Assembly (NCBI GenBank): GCA_937910695.1
Contig: CALEMW010000039.1
Coordinates: forward strand, 1 to 64,000
Reading direction: 5' to 3'
Length of the DNA stretch: 64,000 bases
Source: an uncultured bacterium
GTDB taxonomy: Bacteria; Krumholzibacteriota; Krumholzibacteriia; LZORAL124-64-63
Positions 25,011 through 34,353 of this stretch are shown piece by piece; within the stretch, counting starts at the first letter, position 1; every line of letters begins with the position of its first letter. The translations under genes were made by a program, and so were the position numbers. The notes under the pieces were generated by a model, which worked only from the letters and a program-made list of their open reading frames with translations, had not been told where the DNA came from and ran no database searches.

Positions 25011-26252
25011 TCAGCGTGGACGCGGACGCAGTGTGACCCGCAGGTCACGACGCTCGCCGTCCCGGACGAACACTACGGCGACCGTTTCCCCTTCTCCGTG
25101 GGTCTGCAGGGCGACCGTAAGATCCTGCAAGCTGCCGATCGTCACCTCACCGACCCCCACCACCACGTCGCCGGCAAGCAGACCCGCCTCCTCGGCCGGA
25201 CTCCCGGGCATCACGCCGGCCAACTTGACGCCTTGAACATCGTCGACAAAATCAGGGATGGTGCCCAGCCAAGCGCGCTTTTTACGCCCTCCCTCTGTGG
25301 GAGCCGTAGGCGTGAGATCACCCACCGCTTTGTAGCTGAGCGGATCGGGCCGCAAAGCGACCTCCCTCAGAATAGCGGCGGCGAACGCCGTGACCCGGGC
25401 CAGGGGGCCACCCTCGACCAGATCCCACCGATCGTCCAAGGAGTGATATTGCGGATGGGGCCCGGTAAAAAGGAACAGCACCGGAATGCCGGAAGTGTTG
25501 AACGAGACGTGGTCGCTGGCGTCCCAGCCCCCTTCACTGATCTGCAGATCGAAGCCGAACCCGGAATCGTTCAAGGACGTGACGATGCCTCTCAGCTCTG
25601 CGGCCGTGCCGACGCCGCCGATGTAGAGACGTTCACTCCGCAGGCGCCCTACCGAATCCAGATTCACCATGAGATCCAGCGACGAAATTGGAAACGGGGC
25701 ATGGTCGACGAACCAGCGGCTGCCCTGCAGTCCGATCTCCTCGCCGGCAAAGGCCACGAACCAGAGCGTCCTGCGATCAGCTGCTTCGTCGTAGACAGCG
25801 AGGCTGGCGATTTCACAAATGGCGGCCACACCGGAGGCATTGTCTTCGGCCCCCGGGTAGAAACCTGCCGGGCGACCCTCATCGTCGCTGCGAAGACCCA
25901 GATGATCGTAGTGGGCGCCGATCACGACGTGTCGGTCGGCGAGGGCTCCCCGCCCCGGCACGAGACCCACGACATTGCGTGCCGGCTGCCCCTGGTGCTC
26001 CTCCCCGCCGAGGCTGAACGGCTGAAACCAGCCATCTTCACCGGCAGGCACGAGTGCGGCAGCTGAGAACCAGACCGCCACCGAATCGGCGGCCGCTGCG
26101 GCACCAGGCAGGCCGTTCCCCCTCCCCCCGAGGGATTCGTCGGCCAAGGCCCTGACCCGTTCAACGAGCCGCAAAGGATCGGGTGCGCCGGCCTGAGCCC
26201 ACGAAGGGGACGCAGACAGCAGAAGGAGCAAGGAAAGAAACTTCGACGTCAT
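25011..26252 (-). CDS. Secreted M28 zinc aminopeptidase with C-terminal PDZ domain
   Basis: 413 residues. The ATG at 26252 has GGAGG four bases upstream. The signal peptide is TSKFLSLLLLLSASPSWAQAG. The M28 ligands are all visible: H and D in GAHYDHLG, D in GAEDNASG, EE in AFAGEEIGLQGS, D in MVNLDSVG and H in QYHSLDDRWD. A PDZ domain fills the last 85 residues (LAGVMPGSPAEEAGLLAGDV). Such enzymes release N-terminal amino acids outside the inner membrane. It is divergent from cca and convergent with the CDF gene. Confidence 0.92.
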   Translation of the reverse strand: MTSKFLSLLLLLSASPSWAQAGAPDPLRLVERVRALADESLGGRGNGLPGAAAAADSVAVWFSAAALVPAGEDGWFQPFSLGGEEHQGQPARNVVGLVPGRGALADRHVVIGAHYDHLGLRSDDEGRPAGFYPGAEDNASGVAAICEIASLAVYDEAADRRTLWFVAFAGEEIGLQGSRWFVDHAPFPISSLDLMVNLDSVGRLRSERLYIGGVGTAAELRGIVTSLNDSGFGFDLQISEGGWDASDHVSFNTSGIPVLFLFTGPHPQYHSLDDRWDLVEGGPLARVTAFAAAILREVALRPDPLSYKAVGDLTPTAPTEGGRKKRAWLGTIPDFVDDVQGVKLAGVMPGSPAEEAGLLAGDVVVGVGEVTIGSLQDLTVALQTHGEGETVAVVFVRDGERRDLRVTLRPRPR

Positions 26253-26340
26253 GGGGCCTCCTGTAGCGGACCTCTGCAGTCTGTGGGATACTGGTGCAGT
26301 CATACTACATCCCCGACCTTCAGGACACAACGAGGTGGCC

Positions 26341-27687
26341 TTGGAACGTCGTCCCTGGATCGAGCCCCTGCCCACCACGGCAGGCGAGGCCCTGGCTGTC
26401 GTCGGCACACTGATCGGAGCCGGGCATCGGGCCTACCTGGTCGGAGGCGCCGTGCGGGATCTGTTGGCTGGTCGGACGCCTGGGGACTGGGATGTCGTCA
26501 CCGATGCTCGGCCGGATCGACTCGGCGACCTATTCCCCGGCTCACGCCATGTCGGCGCCGCGTTCGGTGTGGTGCTGATCCAGAGCGGCGACAAGTGGAT
26601 CGAGACTGCCACTTTCCGCGAAGAGGGACGCTACCTCGACGGCCGCCATCCCCAGGACATTCGATTCACAGATGATCCCGTACGGGACGCCATGCGGCGC
26701 GACTTCACCGTCAACGCCCTGCTTCTCGATCCGATCAATGGCGAGATTCTCGACCCGGTCGGCGGCCTACGGGACGCCGAGGCAGGCCTGCTCCGGGCAG
26801 TGGGGCGACCCGATGAACGTTTCGCCGAAGACGGGCTGCGACTGTTGCGGGCAGCGCGGCTGGCAGCTCAGTGCAGCCTCGATCTCGAAGCCGAAACAGC
26901 GGCCGCCCTGGGCCGCAACGCCGGCATGGTCGACCTCCTCGCACCCGAACGCATCGCCGGCGAACTGATACGGATGGTCTGCGGACCGACACCGTCACGG
27001 GCTTTCGACATCCTCCGCGTTTCCGGCATCCTCCAACGGTTCCTGCCCGAAGTAGCCGCGCTCTACGGCGTCGAACAACCAAGCGACCATCACCCTGAAG
27101 GCTGTGTCTGGACCCACACGATGATGATGCTGGACGCCGCCGAGGCTCCGCCTCTCGAACTCGCCCTGGGCTGCTTGTTCCACGACGTGGGCAAACCGGC
27201 GGCACGCATCGTCCGCGACGGCGTGCCCCGATTCCCGGGACACGCTCCGATCGGCGCCAAGATGGCCGATGCGATCCTGACCCGCCTGAGGTTCCCCAAC
27301 CGGGTCATCGGCATCGTGACGAGTCTGGTCGGACGCCATATGATGTTCCTCGAAGTGACGCAGATGCGTCCCGCGACTTTGAAACGGTTCCTCGCCCACC
27401 CTCTGTTTCCCTTGCAACACGAGCTCCATCGCCTGGACCGTTTGGCCGGACGCGGCGATTTGACAACCTGGGAATTCTGCCGCGATCAACTCGCCGAGAT
27501 GCCAGAAGAAGAACTCCACCCCCTACCGCTGGTCAGCGGCCGCGATCTGATCCGCCTCGGATACCCGCGTGGTCCGCTATTGGGTGTGATCCTCATGGAT
27601 CTCGAGACGGCCCAATTGGAAGGAGAAATCCCGGATCGCGACGCGGCTCTCGCCTGGATCAGCGCCCATCATCCCCGCGGGCGATGA
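26341..27687 (+). CDS. cca: CCA tRNA nucleotidyltransferase / poly(A) polymerase family protein with HD domain
   Basis: About 448 residues. The nucleotidyltransferase head has LVGGAVRDLLAGRTPGDWDV with the catalytic DxD, then RRDFTVNALLLD, the neck region (DGLRLLRAARLAAQ) and a C-terminal HD domain (HTMMMLD ... CLFHDVGKPAARI). It adds or repairs the 3' CCA of tRNA; a poly(A) polymerase role cannot be excluded. The start is uncertain: TTG at 26341 is placed five bases after GAGG, GTG at 26335 is also possible, and an ATG further upstream (26251) overlaps the divergent gene's start. The last 29 bases overlap the convergent ggt gene. Confidence 0.88.
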   Translation: MERRPWIEPLPTTAGEALAVVGTLIGAGHRAYLVGGAVRDLLAGRTPGDWDVVTDARPDRLGDLFPGSRHVGAAFGVVLIQSGDKWIETATFREEGRYLDGRHPQDIRFTDDPVRDAMRRDFTVNALLLDPINGEILDPVGGLRDAEAGLLRAVGRPDERFAEDGLRLLRAARLAAQCSLDLEAETAAALGRNAGMVDLLAPERIAGELIRMVCGPTPSRAFDILRVSGILQRFLPEVAALYGVEQPSDHHPEGCVWTHTMMMLDAAEAPPLELALGCLFHDVGKPAARIVRDGVPRFPGHAPIGAKMADAILTRLRFPNRVIGIVTSLVGRHMMFLEVTQMRPATLKRFLAHPLFPLQHELHRLDRLAGRGDLTTWEFCRDQLAEMPEEELHPLPLVSGRDLIRLGYPRGPLLGVILMDLETAQLEGEIPDRDAALAWISAHHPRGR

Positions 27688-29362
27688 ATGCGGCGGCACC
27701 GATGCCGCGCGGGTCGGAAGCGCCGATGGGAATCCCCTTCGACTCGTCCACGACGATCAGTTGAACATTGCCCACGGTCTGACGATGGGTCAGGACATGG
27801 CCCATGTCCTCGAGAGCTTGTGTGAGTCCGTCGACCGCGCCCGTCTCGAAGAAGAGATCCGGTGGCGACCACTGGTGGTGGATGCGCGGACGGCTCACCG
27901 CCGTCACAGGATCGAGATCGTCGACCAGAACATTGAGCAGGGCCTGCAACGTGGCGGTGATGATGCGGGAGCCTCCCGGGCTGCCGCAGACCGCATGGAC
28001 TCCGGCGTCGCCCAGCACGAGCGTGGGGGTCATGCTCGACAACGGCCGCTTGCCGGGAGCCACGGCATTGGCCTCGCTGCCCAGCAGTCCAAATGCGTTG
28101 GCCACGCCGGGAGCCGCGGCGAAATCGTCCATCTCGTCGTTGAGGATGACGCCCGTTCCCGCCGCCACCATTCCCGATCCGAAGCTGAGGTTGATCGTGA
28201 GGGTTGCGGCGACGGCGTTGCCGTCGGCGTCGATGATGCTCAGATGCGTGGTGTCGTCGCTCTCGTGAGGGCCGATGCCGACTCCGGCGACGAGGTGACG
28301 GGGGTAGATCGAATCAAGGCCGATCAGGGCCTGCAAGCTGTCGGTTCGGGCGGGGTCGAGCAGCATGTCCACCGGAACGTCCACGAAGTCCGGATCGCCG
28401 AGCCAGCGGCTGCGGTCTGCATAGGCGAAGGTCATGGCCTGCGCCATCACGTGGATGCGCTCGGCGGCCGTGAGTTCCCTCAGCGACCAGCCGTTCAGGA
28501 TGTCCAACATCTGTTGCAGATGCAGGCCGCCGGAACTGGGGGGAGGCATGCCGATCACGGTCCAGTTGCGGAAACGTCCCCGAATCGGATCACGCCAGAC
28601 CGGGGCGCTCCCCGCGAGATCATCGAGGGTCAACGACCCGCCGGCGTCGGCGATGGCCGCCACGATCCGTTCGGCCACCTCACCGCGGTGAAACCCATCG
28701 GCGCCTTCGCTGCGGATCTGGTGAAGAGTCTTCGCCAAGTCCACCTGGCGCAACACATCACCAATACCAGGTATTTCGTTATTGAAAAGAAAGATACGCT
28801 TTGATTCGGCGTCGAACCGTTCCCTCTCCTCCACGATGTGCTCCACCAGCCTAGCATCGACAGGGAAACCCTCTCTGGCCAAGCGCTCCGCTGCCTCGAT
28901 CAACTGCGCCCAGGGCAGACGGCCATGTTCTCTGTGCAGCACTTCGAGCCCGCGCACCAATGAAGGCACCGCCACCGAATGAGCACCGTCCCGGCTGCGC
29001 AGGGGGTCGACAACACCATCGACGAGATACATATCCCGCGTCGCCGCTGCCGGAGCGGTTTCGCGGGCATCGAGGGCGAACTGGCGGTCCGTTGCCGCAT
29101 CGTGCAGAACGAAGAATCCGCCCCCGCCGAGGCCCGAAGAGTAGGGTTCGACGACGGCCAAGGTGAAGGCGGCGGCGACGGCGGCGTCGACGGCGTTGCC
29201 GCCGCTTCGCAGCACTTCCGCTGCAGCGGCGGTGGCCAGAGGATGGGCCGTGACGACACAGCCACCTGTCAGACACCGCCCGGACTCGTGCTGCGACAAA
29301 CATCCCGACACCAGGATGAAGCCCGCACAGACCAGCCACGCATGGAGCATCCGTTTCGTCAT
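27659..29362 (-). CDS. ggt: Gamma-glutamyltransferase, lipoprotein form
   Basis: 567 residues. ATG at 29362 overlaps the stop of the upstream gene by four bases (ATGA). The signal ends in lipobox VSGC (C21), so it should be lipid-anchored. The GGT fold is clear: GGNAVDAAVAAAF, GLGGGGFFVLHD, MPPPSSGGLHLQQML, and catalytic Thr371 at TTHLS, where self-cleavage makes the two subunits, then NDEMDDF and the active-site GKRPLSSMTPT. It cleaves and transfers gamma-glutamyl groups, e.g. from glutathione, outside the inner membrane. It is the last gene of the btpA-rmlB-B3/4-ggt operon. Confidence 0.95.
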   Translation of the reverse strand: MTKRMLHAWLVCAGFILVSGCLSQHESGRCLTGGCVVTAHPLATAAAAEVLRSGGNAVDAAVAAAFTLAVVEPYSSGLGGGGFFVLHDAATDRQFALDARETAPAAATRDMYLVDGVVDPLRSRDGAHSVAVPSLVRGLEVLHREHGRLPWAQLIEAAERLAREGFPVDARLVEHIVEERERFDAESKRIFLFNNEIPGIGDVLRQVDLAKTLHQIRSEGADGFHRGEVAERIVAAIADAGGSLTLDDLAGSAPVWRDPIRGRFRNWTVIGMPPPSSGGLHLQQMLDILNGWSLRELTAAERIHVMAQAMTFAYADRSRWLGDPDFVDVPVDMLLDPARTDSLQALIGLDSIYPRHLVAGVGIGPHESDDTTHLSIIDADGNAVAATLTINLSFGSGMVAAGTGVILNDEMDDFAAAPGVANAFGLLGSEANAVAPGKRPLSSMTPTLVLGDAGVHAVCGSPGGSRIITATLQALLNVLVDDLDPVTAVSRPRIHHQWSPPDLFFETGAVDGLTQALEDMGHVLTHRQTVGNVQLIVVDESKGIPIGASDPRGIGAAAFIARGDDGR

Positions 29363-30051
29363 GACTTCCCCAGTCTGGCGTAGGACGCCACGGTTCCACC
29401 GCAATAGTCGCAGAGGCATCGCGAGAGCAACGCAGCGGCACGCTCCAGTTCTTCGCCGGGATAGCCCGCCGTCGCCATGACCACCGCCAGCAGTCGTGTG
29501 GTCGTCTCGTCGACGCAGGTGCGGGAAGAATCACTGGTGGGCGAGCCGAAGGGACCTTCGTCGTCGAACAAGCCGAGGCGCCCCTCGAGATGAACAGGGC
29601 CCTTGCGGATCCCCGGGTACTCCTCTCCCGGACATCCGAGACGCAGAACCGTGTCGCCGCTGATTTTGTCAAGATCATAGAGGCCGACCGGCAGCAGGAA
29701 GGTGAGGCTGGCCAGGTTGCAGGCATCGACGGCGTTGCTGATTGAATAGAGATCGTGGCCGTGCAGAACCCTGCGCAACAGGGCTTCCGAACTGGGCCGG
29801 ATGCGCGTGGGCGGAATGCCGACGGAGCGGTAAAGACGGCGGGCTTCCTGGAGCGGTTCGATCTCCGATGGCAGACAACCCGACCAGCGTTCCCTGGCGA
29901 CGGCGGAGACCCGGTCGATTTCGGGACGGACGGCGACGCCCGGCCCGACGATCACACCGTCGATGACCGCAACCGTCACACTGAGCAACTCGAGGAGATC
30001 GGTGGCGATGCCGACGCTGCGTCCGTCGGGCAGCAGCGTCGACGCGCTCAT
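29359..30051 (-). CDS. Stand-alone B3/B4 (tRNA-synthetase editing-like) domain protein
   Basis: 230 residues. The core matches the B3/4 domain of phenylalanyl-tRNA synthetase beta chain: YRSVGIPPTRIRPSSEALLR, ISNAVDACNLASL, LPVGLYDLDKISGDTVLRLG, and the C-terminal DSSRTCVDETTTRLLAVVMA. Stand-alone members are thought to edit mischarged tRNA or act on amino-acid derivatives, but few are characterised. It overlaps both neighbours by four bases (rmlB stop and ggt start), so translation is coupled. A pairing with gamma-glutamyltransferase may mean amino-acid derivative turnover; that is speculation. Confidence 0.85.
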   Translation of the reverse strand: MSASTLLPDGRSVGIATDLLELLSVTVAVIDGVIVGPGVAVRPEIDRVSAVARERWSGCLPSEIEPLQEARRLYRSVGIPPTRIRPSSEALLRRVLHGHDLYSISNAVDACNLASLTFLLPVGLYDLDKISGDTVLRLGCPGEEYPGIRKGPVHLEGRLGLFDDEGPFGSPTSDSSRTCVDETTTRLLAVVMATAGYPGEELERAAALLSRCLCDYCGGTVASYARLGKS

Positions 30052-31073
30052 GAAGATCCGTGCCGGCCTTCGGCGCCGTACATGCGGTCGTAGTAGCTTT
30101 GATATGTGCCGTCCCGAACGGACTCCCACCAGCTCCGATTGTCGAGGTACCAGGCCACGGTGGCGGCGATGCCATCGTCGAAGCGATGGGCGGGCGTCCA
30201 GCCCAAGTCCCGTTCGATCTTCGAAGCATCAATGGCGTAGCGCCGATCATGCCCGGGACGGTCGGTGACGTAGGTGATCAGAGACTCATCCTTTTCCAGC
30301 AGTCCGAGCAGCCGTCTGATGATGGCGATGTTCTCCATCTCGTTGCAGCCGCCGATGTTGTAGACCTCGCCGGGGGTGCCGCGTCGCAACACCGTGTCGA
30401 TGGCCGAACAATGGTCTGCGACGTAGAGCCAGTCGCGCACATTGCGACCGTCGCCGTAGACGGGCAGCGGCCGATCCTCGAGGGCATTGGCGATCATCAG
30501 CGGAATCAGTTTTTCGGGAAACTGGTAGGGACCGTAATTGTTGCTGCAGCGGGTGATCAGGACCGGGAACCCATAGGTATGAAAATAGGCTCGACAAACG
30601 AGATCGGCGGCGGCCTTGCTTGCCGCGTAGGGTGAGTTGGGCTGGATCGGACTCGCCTCGGTGAAGAGCCCCTCGGCTCCCAAAGAACCGTATACCTCAT
30701 CGGTGCTCACCTGCAGGAACCGAGCGACTCCGGCCTGACGTGCTGCTTCGAGCAGGCATTGGGTGCCCATGATGTTTGCCTCGAGGAATTCGCGGGGGCC
30801 ATCGATGGAACGGTCCACATGGCTTTCGGCCGCGAAGTTCACGACAGCTTCGATCCGTTCCTCGGCGAACAAGGCGTCGAGCAAGTCACGGTCTCGAATG
30901 TCGCCGCGGACGAAACGGTAGTCGGGGTTTTCATCGTAACCTGCAAGATTCTCAAGATTGCCGGCATAGGTCAATGCGTCCAGGTTGACGATGCGGTCAC
31001 CGCCCGCGTCGAGTACCTGACGGACGTAGTTGGCGCCGATGAAGCCGGCACCGCCGGTCACGAGGATGTTCAT
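30048..31073 (-). CDS. rmlB: dTDP-glucose 4,6-dehydratase
   Basis: 341 residues of the extended short-chain dehydrogenase fold: nucleotide loop TGGAGFIGANYVRQ, VVNFAAESHVDRSI, STDEVYG with the family's active-site T-D-E, and the YxxxK pair in SPYAASKAAADLV, then CSNNYGPYQFPEKLIP and DRPGHDRRYAIDA. It converts dTDP-glucose to dTDP-4-keto-6-deoxyglucose for deoxysugar (e.g. rhamnose) synthesis. rmlA, C and D are not in the window. SD GGGAG precedes the ATG. Four-base overlaps on both sides place it in the btpA-rmlB-B3/4-ggt operon. Confidence 0.95.
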   Translation of the reverse strand: MNILVTGGAGFIGANYVRQVLDAGGDRIVNLDALTYAGNLENLAGYDENPDYRFVRGDIRDRDLLDALFAEERIEAVVNFAAESHVDRSIDGPREFLEANIMGTQCLLEAARQAGVARFLQVSTDEVYGSLGAEGLFTEASPIQPNSPYAASKAAADLVCRAYFHTYGFPVLITRCSNNYGPYQFPEKLIPLMIANALEDRPLPVYGDGRNVRDWLYVADHCSAIDTVLRRGTPGEVYNIGGCNEMENIAIIRRLLGLLEKDESLITYVTDRPGHDRRYAIDASKIERDLGWTPAHRFDDGIAATVAWYLDNRSWWESVRDGTYQSYYDRMYGAEGRHGSS

Positions 31074-31915
31074 GTCTGCTCCCGGTATGAGGTGTCGCGC
31101 ATGCCCACGGCGGCGTCGACGAAGGAACCCACTAGGTGGCGATCGATGGTCGCCCGGCCGTCGAGCCCCACCCTCTTGAGAGATGATCCCACAATGAAAG
31201 CATCGGCCAGTCCCTCATAAGCGGAGAGGTTTTCGATCGTCATGCCGCTACCCACCATCAGCGGACACTCGGGCATGTGTCGACGGATTTCGGCCAGAAG
31301 AGCTGGATCGGTTACGGCACCCGTCGCCGCTCCAGTCAAGACGAGTGCATCGGCATGGGCGCGCAGACGCAGATCCTCGGCCTCTTCCACCAAAGGACGT
31401 TCGGCGAGAGAGGCCGCGTGCTTGACGCGCAGGTCGGCCAGCAAGCCAACATCGACGCCGAGTTCGCGGCGACGGCGCAGGACCTCGGCGGCGCGTCCCT
31501 CAATGATCCCCTGATCGGTCAGCATGGCACCCGCGAGGACGTTGATCCGCACGAAGGACGCTTCGAGAGCCGCGGCGATGCCGAGGGCGGCCAGAGCGTC
31601 GTTGCGCAGGACATTGACCCCCAGCGGCAGATCTGGCCAGGAATGGCGCAGGGCGGCGCCGATGCGCGTCATGGCGGCGATGGTCTCGGGAGGCACCCTG
31701 TCCTTGTAGAAGGGAACGTCGCCGTAGTTCTCGAGCATCAGCGCCCCGATGCCGCCGAGGCCCAGGGCTTCGGCATCGTCGAGGGCCGCGTCTTCGACGG
31801 CCTGGATGTTGCCATCCCAATCCGGAGAACCGGGCAGGGGGCGCAGATGAATCATGCCGATAACGGGGGCTGCGAGCAGGCCCCTCCATGTCGTTTGTGT
31901 CCACATGCGGGACAT
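31070..31915 (-). CDS. BtpA/SgcQ family TIM-barrel protein
   Basis: 281 residues. The start IGMIHLRPLPGSP, the motifs LGGIGALMLENYGDVPFYKD and LGVNVLRNDALAALGIAAA, and VGSGMTIENLSAYEGLADAF are the BtpA signature. BtpA is known for photosystem I biogenesis in cyanobacteria, but most members occur in non-photosynthetic bacteria where the reaction is unknown; a sugar-phosphate or nucleoside role has been proposed from neighbours. It heads the four-gene operon and overlaps rmlB by four bases. ATG at 31915 is chosen; ATG at 31906 is a close alternative. Confidence 0.87.
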   Translation of the reverse strand: MSRMWTQTTWRGLLAAPVIGMIHLRPLPGSPDWDGNIQAVEDAALDDAEALGLGGIGALMLENYGDVPFYKDRVPPETIAAMTRIGAALRHSWPDLPLGVNVLRNDALAALGIAAALEASFVRINVLAGAMLTDQGIIEGRAAEVLRRRRELGVDVGLLADLRVKHAASLAERPLVEEAEDLRLRAHADALVLTGAATGAVTDPALLAEIRRHMPECPLMVGSGMTIENLSAYEGLADAFIVGSSLKRVGLDGRATIDRHLVGSFVDAAVGMRDTSYREQT

Positions 31916-31961
31916 GGTAACACCCAGGCCCCGCCCCCCCAAGTCGATTCCGGGTTTTTGG

Positions 31962-31990
31962 TTGGCTGCTCTTCCACTGTCGCGTACATT
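31962..31990 (+). promoter_or_regulatory. Possible sigma-70 promoter of tdk
   Basis: TTGGCT, 17-base spacer, TACATT (4 of 6 in each box), 55 bp upstream of the tdk ATG, in the divergent gap with the btpA gene. Confidence 0.4.
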
Positions 31991-32044
31991 CCATTCGTCA
32001 ACGGTCTCGGGCCATTTCGAGACGGTAGCCATCAGGAGAACGAC

Positions 32045-32641
32045 ATGCAGGTCATTCAGGGACGCAGCGGTTGGCTCGAAGTCATCTGCGGGCCCATGTT
32101 CAGCGGCAAGAGCGAGGAGCTGATCCGCCGGATCCGTCGGGCCGAGATCGCCCGTCAGCGCATCCAGCTGTTCAAGCCTAAGGTCGACGACCGCTACTCG
32201 GAGACGGAGATCGTCTCCCACAGCCAGCAGCGCCTGCCGAGCACACCGGTGGCCTCCAGCCTCGATATCCTAGCTTGTGTGGACGACAAGACCGAAGTCG
32301 TGGGAATCGACGAAGTCCAGTTCTTCGATGAGGGAATCGTGGAGGTTTGTGATCGACTGGCGAACATGGGCAAGCGCGTCATGGCCGCCGGGTTGGACAT
32401 GGACTACCTCGGCCGACCCTTCGCGCCGATGCCCAATCTCATGGCCATCGCCGAATACGTCACCAAGCAGCTCGCCATCTGTATGCGTTGTGGCGATCCC
32501 GCCGTCCATACCCAGCGACTGACCGACAGCACCGACACCATCGTCGTCGGCGCCCAAGGCACCTACGAGGCTAGATGCCGTCGTTGCTTCGTGTTACCGG
32601 ATGTATCTCAAGAAGAACCCAAGGACGTCGCAAAGGGCTAG
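32045..32641 (+). CDS. tdk: Thymidine kinase, type II
   Basis: 198 residues. P-loop GPMFSGKSEELIRRI begins at residue 16, followed by the Walker B/catalytic segment GIDEVQFFD and a four-cysteine zinc lasso (CMRC and CRRC). The lid region AGLDMDYLGRPFAPMPNLMA is typical. It phosphorylates thymidine in the salvage pathway. The ATG at 32045 has AGGAG six bases upstream; the open frame extends 768 bases further left but lies antisense to btpA. The family length is about 190-200. Confidence 0.95.
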   Translation: MQVIQGRSGWLEVICGPMFSGKSEELIRRIRRAEIARQRIQLFKPKVDDRYSETEIVSHSQQRLPSTPVASSLDILACVDDKTEVVGIDEVQFFDEGIVEVCDRLANMGKRVMAAGLDMDYLGRPFAPMPNLMAIAEYVTKQLAICMRCGDPAVHTQRLTDSTDTIVVGAQGTYEARCRRCFVLPDVSQEEPKDVAKG

Positions 32642-32664
32642 GGCCAACGCAGATTCTCCCTGGA

Positions 32665-34245
32665 TCACAGGCAGGCATCGGTTTCGGCGAGACCGACCCG
32701 CTCCCAGATGCTATGAAAAACCGGCCAGTCGACTGCGAGAATCCTGGCGGCCTCGCTGACTTCCCAGACCTCCTGCACCCGTTGCTCATCTTCTTCACCG
32801 ACACACGTCGCCGCCTCTTCACCCAGAGCGATCATGGCGGCCATGTGGTTGGGGTCCTGATCGTTCACCAGATCGTGGTGATAACGGACTCCCTTGGCCA
32901 CATCATCGCTCAGGTTCCAGGCCTTGATCAACAAAGCGCCCAGAGCACCATGGTCATAACCGAGTCTCTCCTGCTCCACCTTCCACAACGGCTTATCCTG
33001 TTCCCGCGCGATCTCCTCCATCTTTTCGAAAAGCCCGGGCAGAGCTCTGGCCATGATCAACTGGCCGATGTTCTGGATCAGACCACCGACGAACACGATT
33101 TCTCGGTCCCCGTATCCGACCTCGTCGGCCACCAGCTGTGCCCCATAAGCCGAACGGATCGACTGGACCCAGATCCTGTGCATGACCGAATCGGAACTCA
33201 CACCAGGAAACGCCGTCTGTGAAGCGTTGACCAGAGTCCAGTTACGCACACTCTTGAAACCGAGCCGCACGATGGCGTCGCGGATCGTCTTGACTTCGCT
33301 GACCGATTCGTAGAACGAGGAGTTGGAGATGCGCAGGATCTTGGTGGTCAGGACCAGATCCTTGACGATCTCCTTCTCGAGCTGCAGAGCGGTGGTCGAC
33401 GGATCGTTCAGCATGCGCAGGATGTGTCCTGCGACCTGGGGCATGGCCGTCAGTTCGCCGACTTTCTGGTAAATAGCCTCGGGAGTGATGTCACCGGGCT
33501 TCAGATCCTCATAGCCCGCCTTGACCCGCTCACGTTGCCGACCGCGTTCCCGCGACAGGATCTCCTGGGTATGGGAACCGATCGATAAAAGACCCTCTTC
33601 GACACAATGAAGACGGAGCACCGCGTAGCGAGCCAGGAGCGTCGCTTCGATGATCCGATCATCGGCCATGAAATCGATCCAATCGATATACAGGAAGGTA
33701 CCCCAGCGGCCGCGCAGCGGCAGGGGAATCACCAGGATGGGTCGGTTCTCGTCGCCGCCGAGCTCCCGGGAGAGCTCGCGCGAGAAGTTTTCCCGAGGAA
33801 AAGGTCCGCTGTAGATCACTTTCTCTTCAGCCACAACATTGAAGATGTCGTCGTCGCGAAGTGGGATGACCCGGGGGTTCGCCGCCTTTTGATCGAGCAT
33901 GCGTTCGGGTAGCTGGATCCCCTCGGCGAGCATGACCCGCAACCCTGTGGTCCACTGACGCAGCAGCAGCAGACGTCCCCCCTGAGCCCGGATAAGGCTG
34001 AGGAAGAACTGGACGACGTCGCTGGCTTCAACCATGTCGTCCAGGGCGGTTAGACCCGTACGCAATGCAGCAAGACGCTCATCGGGTGCGTCGGCCTTGG
34101 TCGTCGGACCAGAAACCATTGCCCCGGACAGCTCGAAGATCTCGGCTTCCGCCGCTTTCTCCTGATGATGCTGCTTGATCAGCATATCGAGATTCAATTC
34201 AATAACCCCGTTCTCAATGGACGAGATCGTAGCTTCATGATTCAT
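32665..34245 (-). CDS. HDOD-domain signalling protein with N-terminal GAF-like region
   Basis: 526 residues. The N-terminal half (about 60-235) looks like a GAF-type sensor (DVVQFFLSLIRAQGGRLLLL, PILVIPLPLRGRWGTFLYID). The C-terminal HDOD domain (about 270-480) shows LTAMPQVAGHILRMLNDPST, LVLTTKILRISNSSFYES, RDAIVRLGFKSVRNW and FVGGLIQNIGQLIM. HDOD is a divergent HD domain without the catalytic pair, used in signalling with two-component or second-messenger systems. There is no nearby kinase or GGDEF gene. It is divergent from queD. Confidence 0.88.
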   Translation of the reverse strand: MNHEATISSIENGVIELNLDMLIKQHHQEKAAEAEIFELSGAMVSGPTTKADAPDERLAALRTGLTALDDMVEASDVVQFFLSLIRAQGGRLLLLRQWTTGLRVMLAEGIQLPERMLDQKAANPRVIPLRDDDIFNVVAEEKVIYSGPFPRENFSRELSRELGGDENRPILVIPLPLRGRWGTFLYIDWIDFMADDRIIEATLLARYAVLRLHCVEEGLLSIGSHTQEILSRERGRQRERVKAGYEDLKPGDITPEAIYQKVGELTAMPQVAGHILRMLNDPSTTALQLEKEIVKDLVLTTKILRISNSSFYESVSEVKTIRDAIVRLGFKSVRNWTLVNASQTAFPGVSSDSVMHRIWVQSIRSAYGAQLVADEVGYGDREIVFVGGLIQNIGQLIMARALPGLFEKMEEIAREQDKPLWKVEQERLGYDHGALGALLIKAWNLSDDVAKGVRYHHDLVNDQDPNHMAAMIALGEEAATCVGEEDEQRVQEVWEVSEAARILAVDWPVFHSIWERVGLAETDACL

Positions 34246-34353
34246 GATCGGCAGACAACCGCCGGGGTTGAGTCGTTTCCTGTGGCGATGTGCGGCACAT
34301 GGGTTATCCTGGATCGAATCGCATCATCCCGTCGGTATTCCAGGAGGACGCCC

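Noticed and set aside
31277-32044. Long N-terminal extension of tdk
   Set aside because: It is antisense to btpA; the internal ATG at 32045 has a good ribosome site and gives the normal family length.
34246-34353. Possible preQ1 riboswitch before queD
   Set aside because: The short conserved hairpin and A-rich tail of known preQ1 classes were not found.
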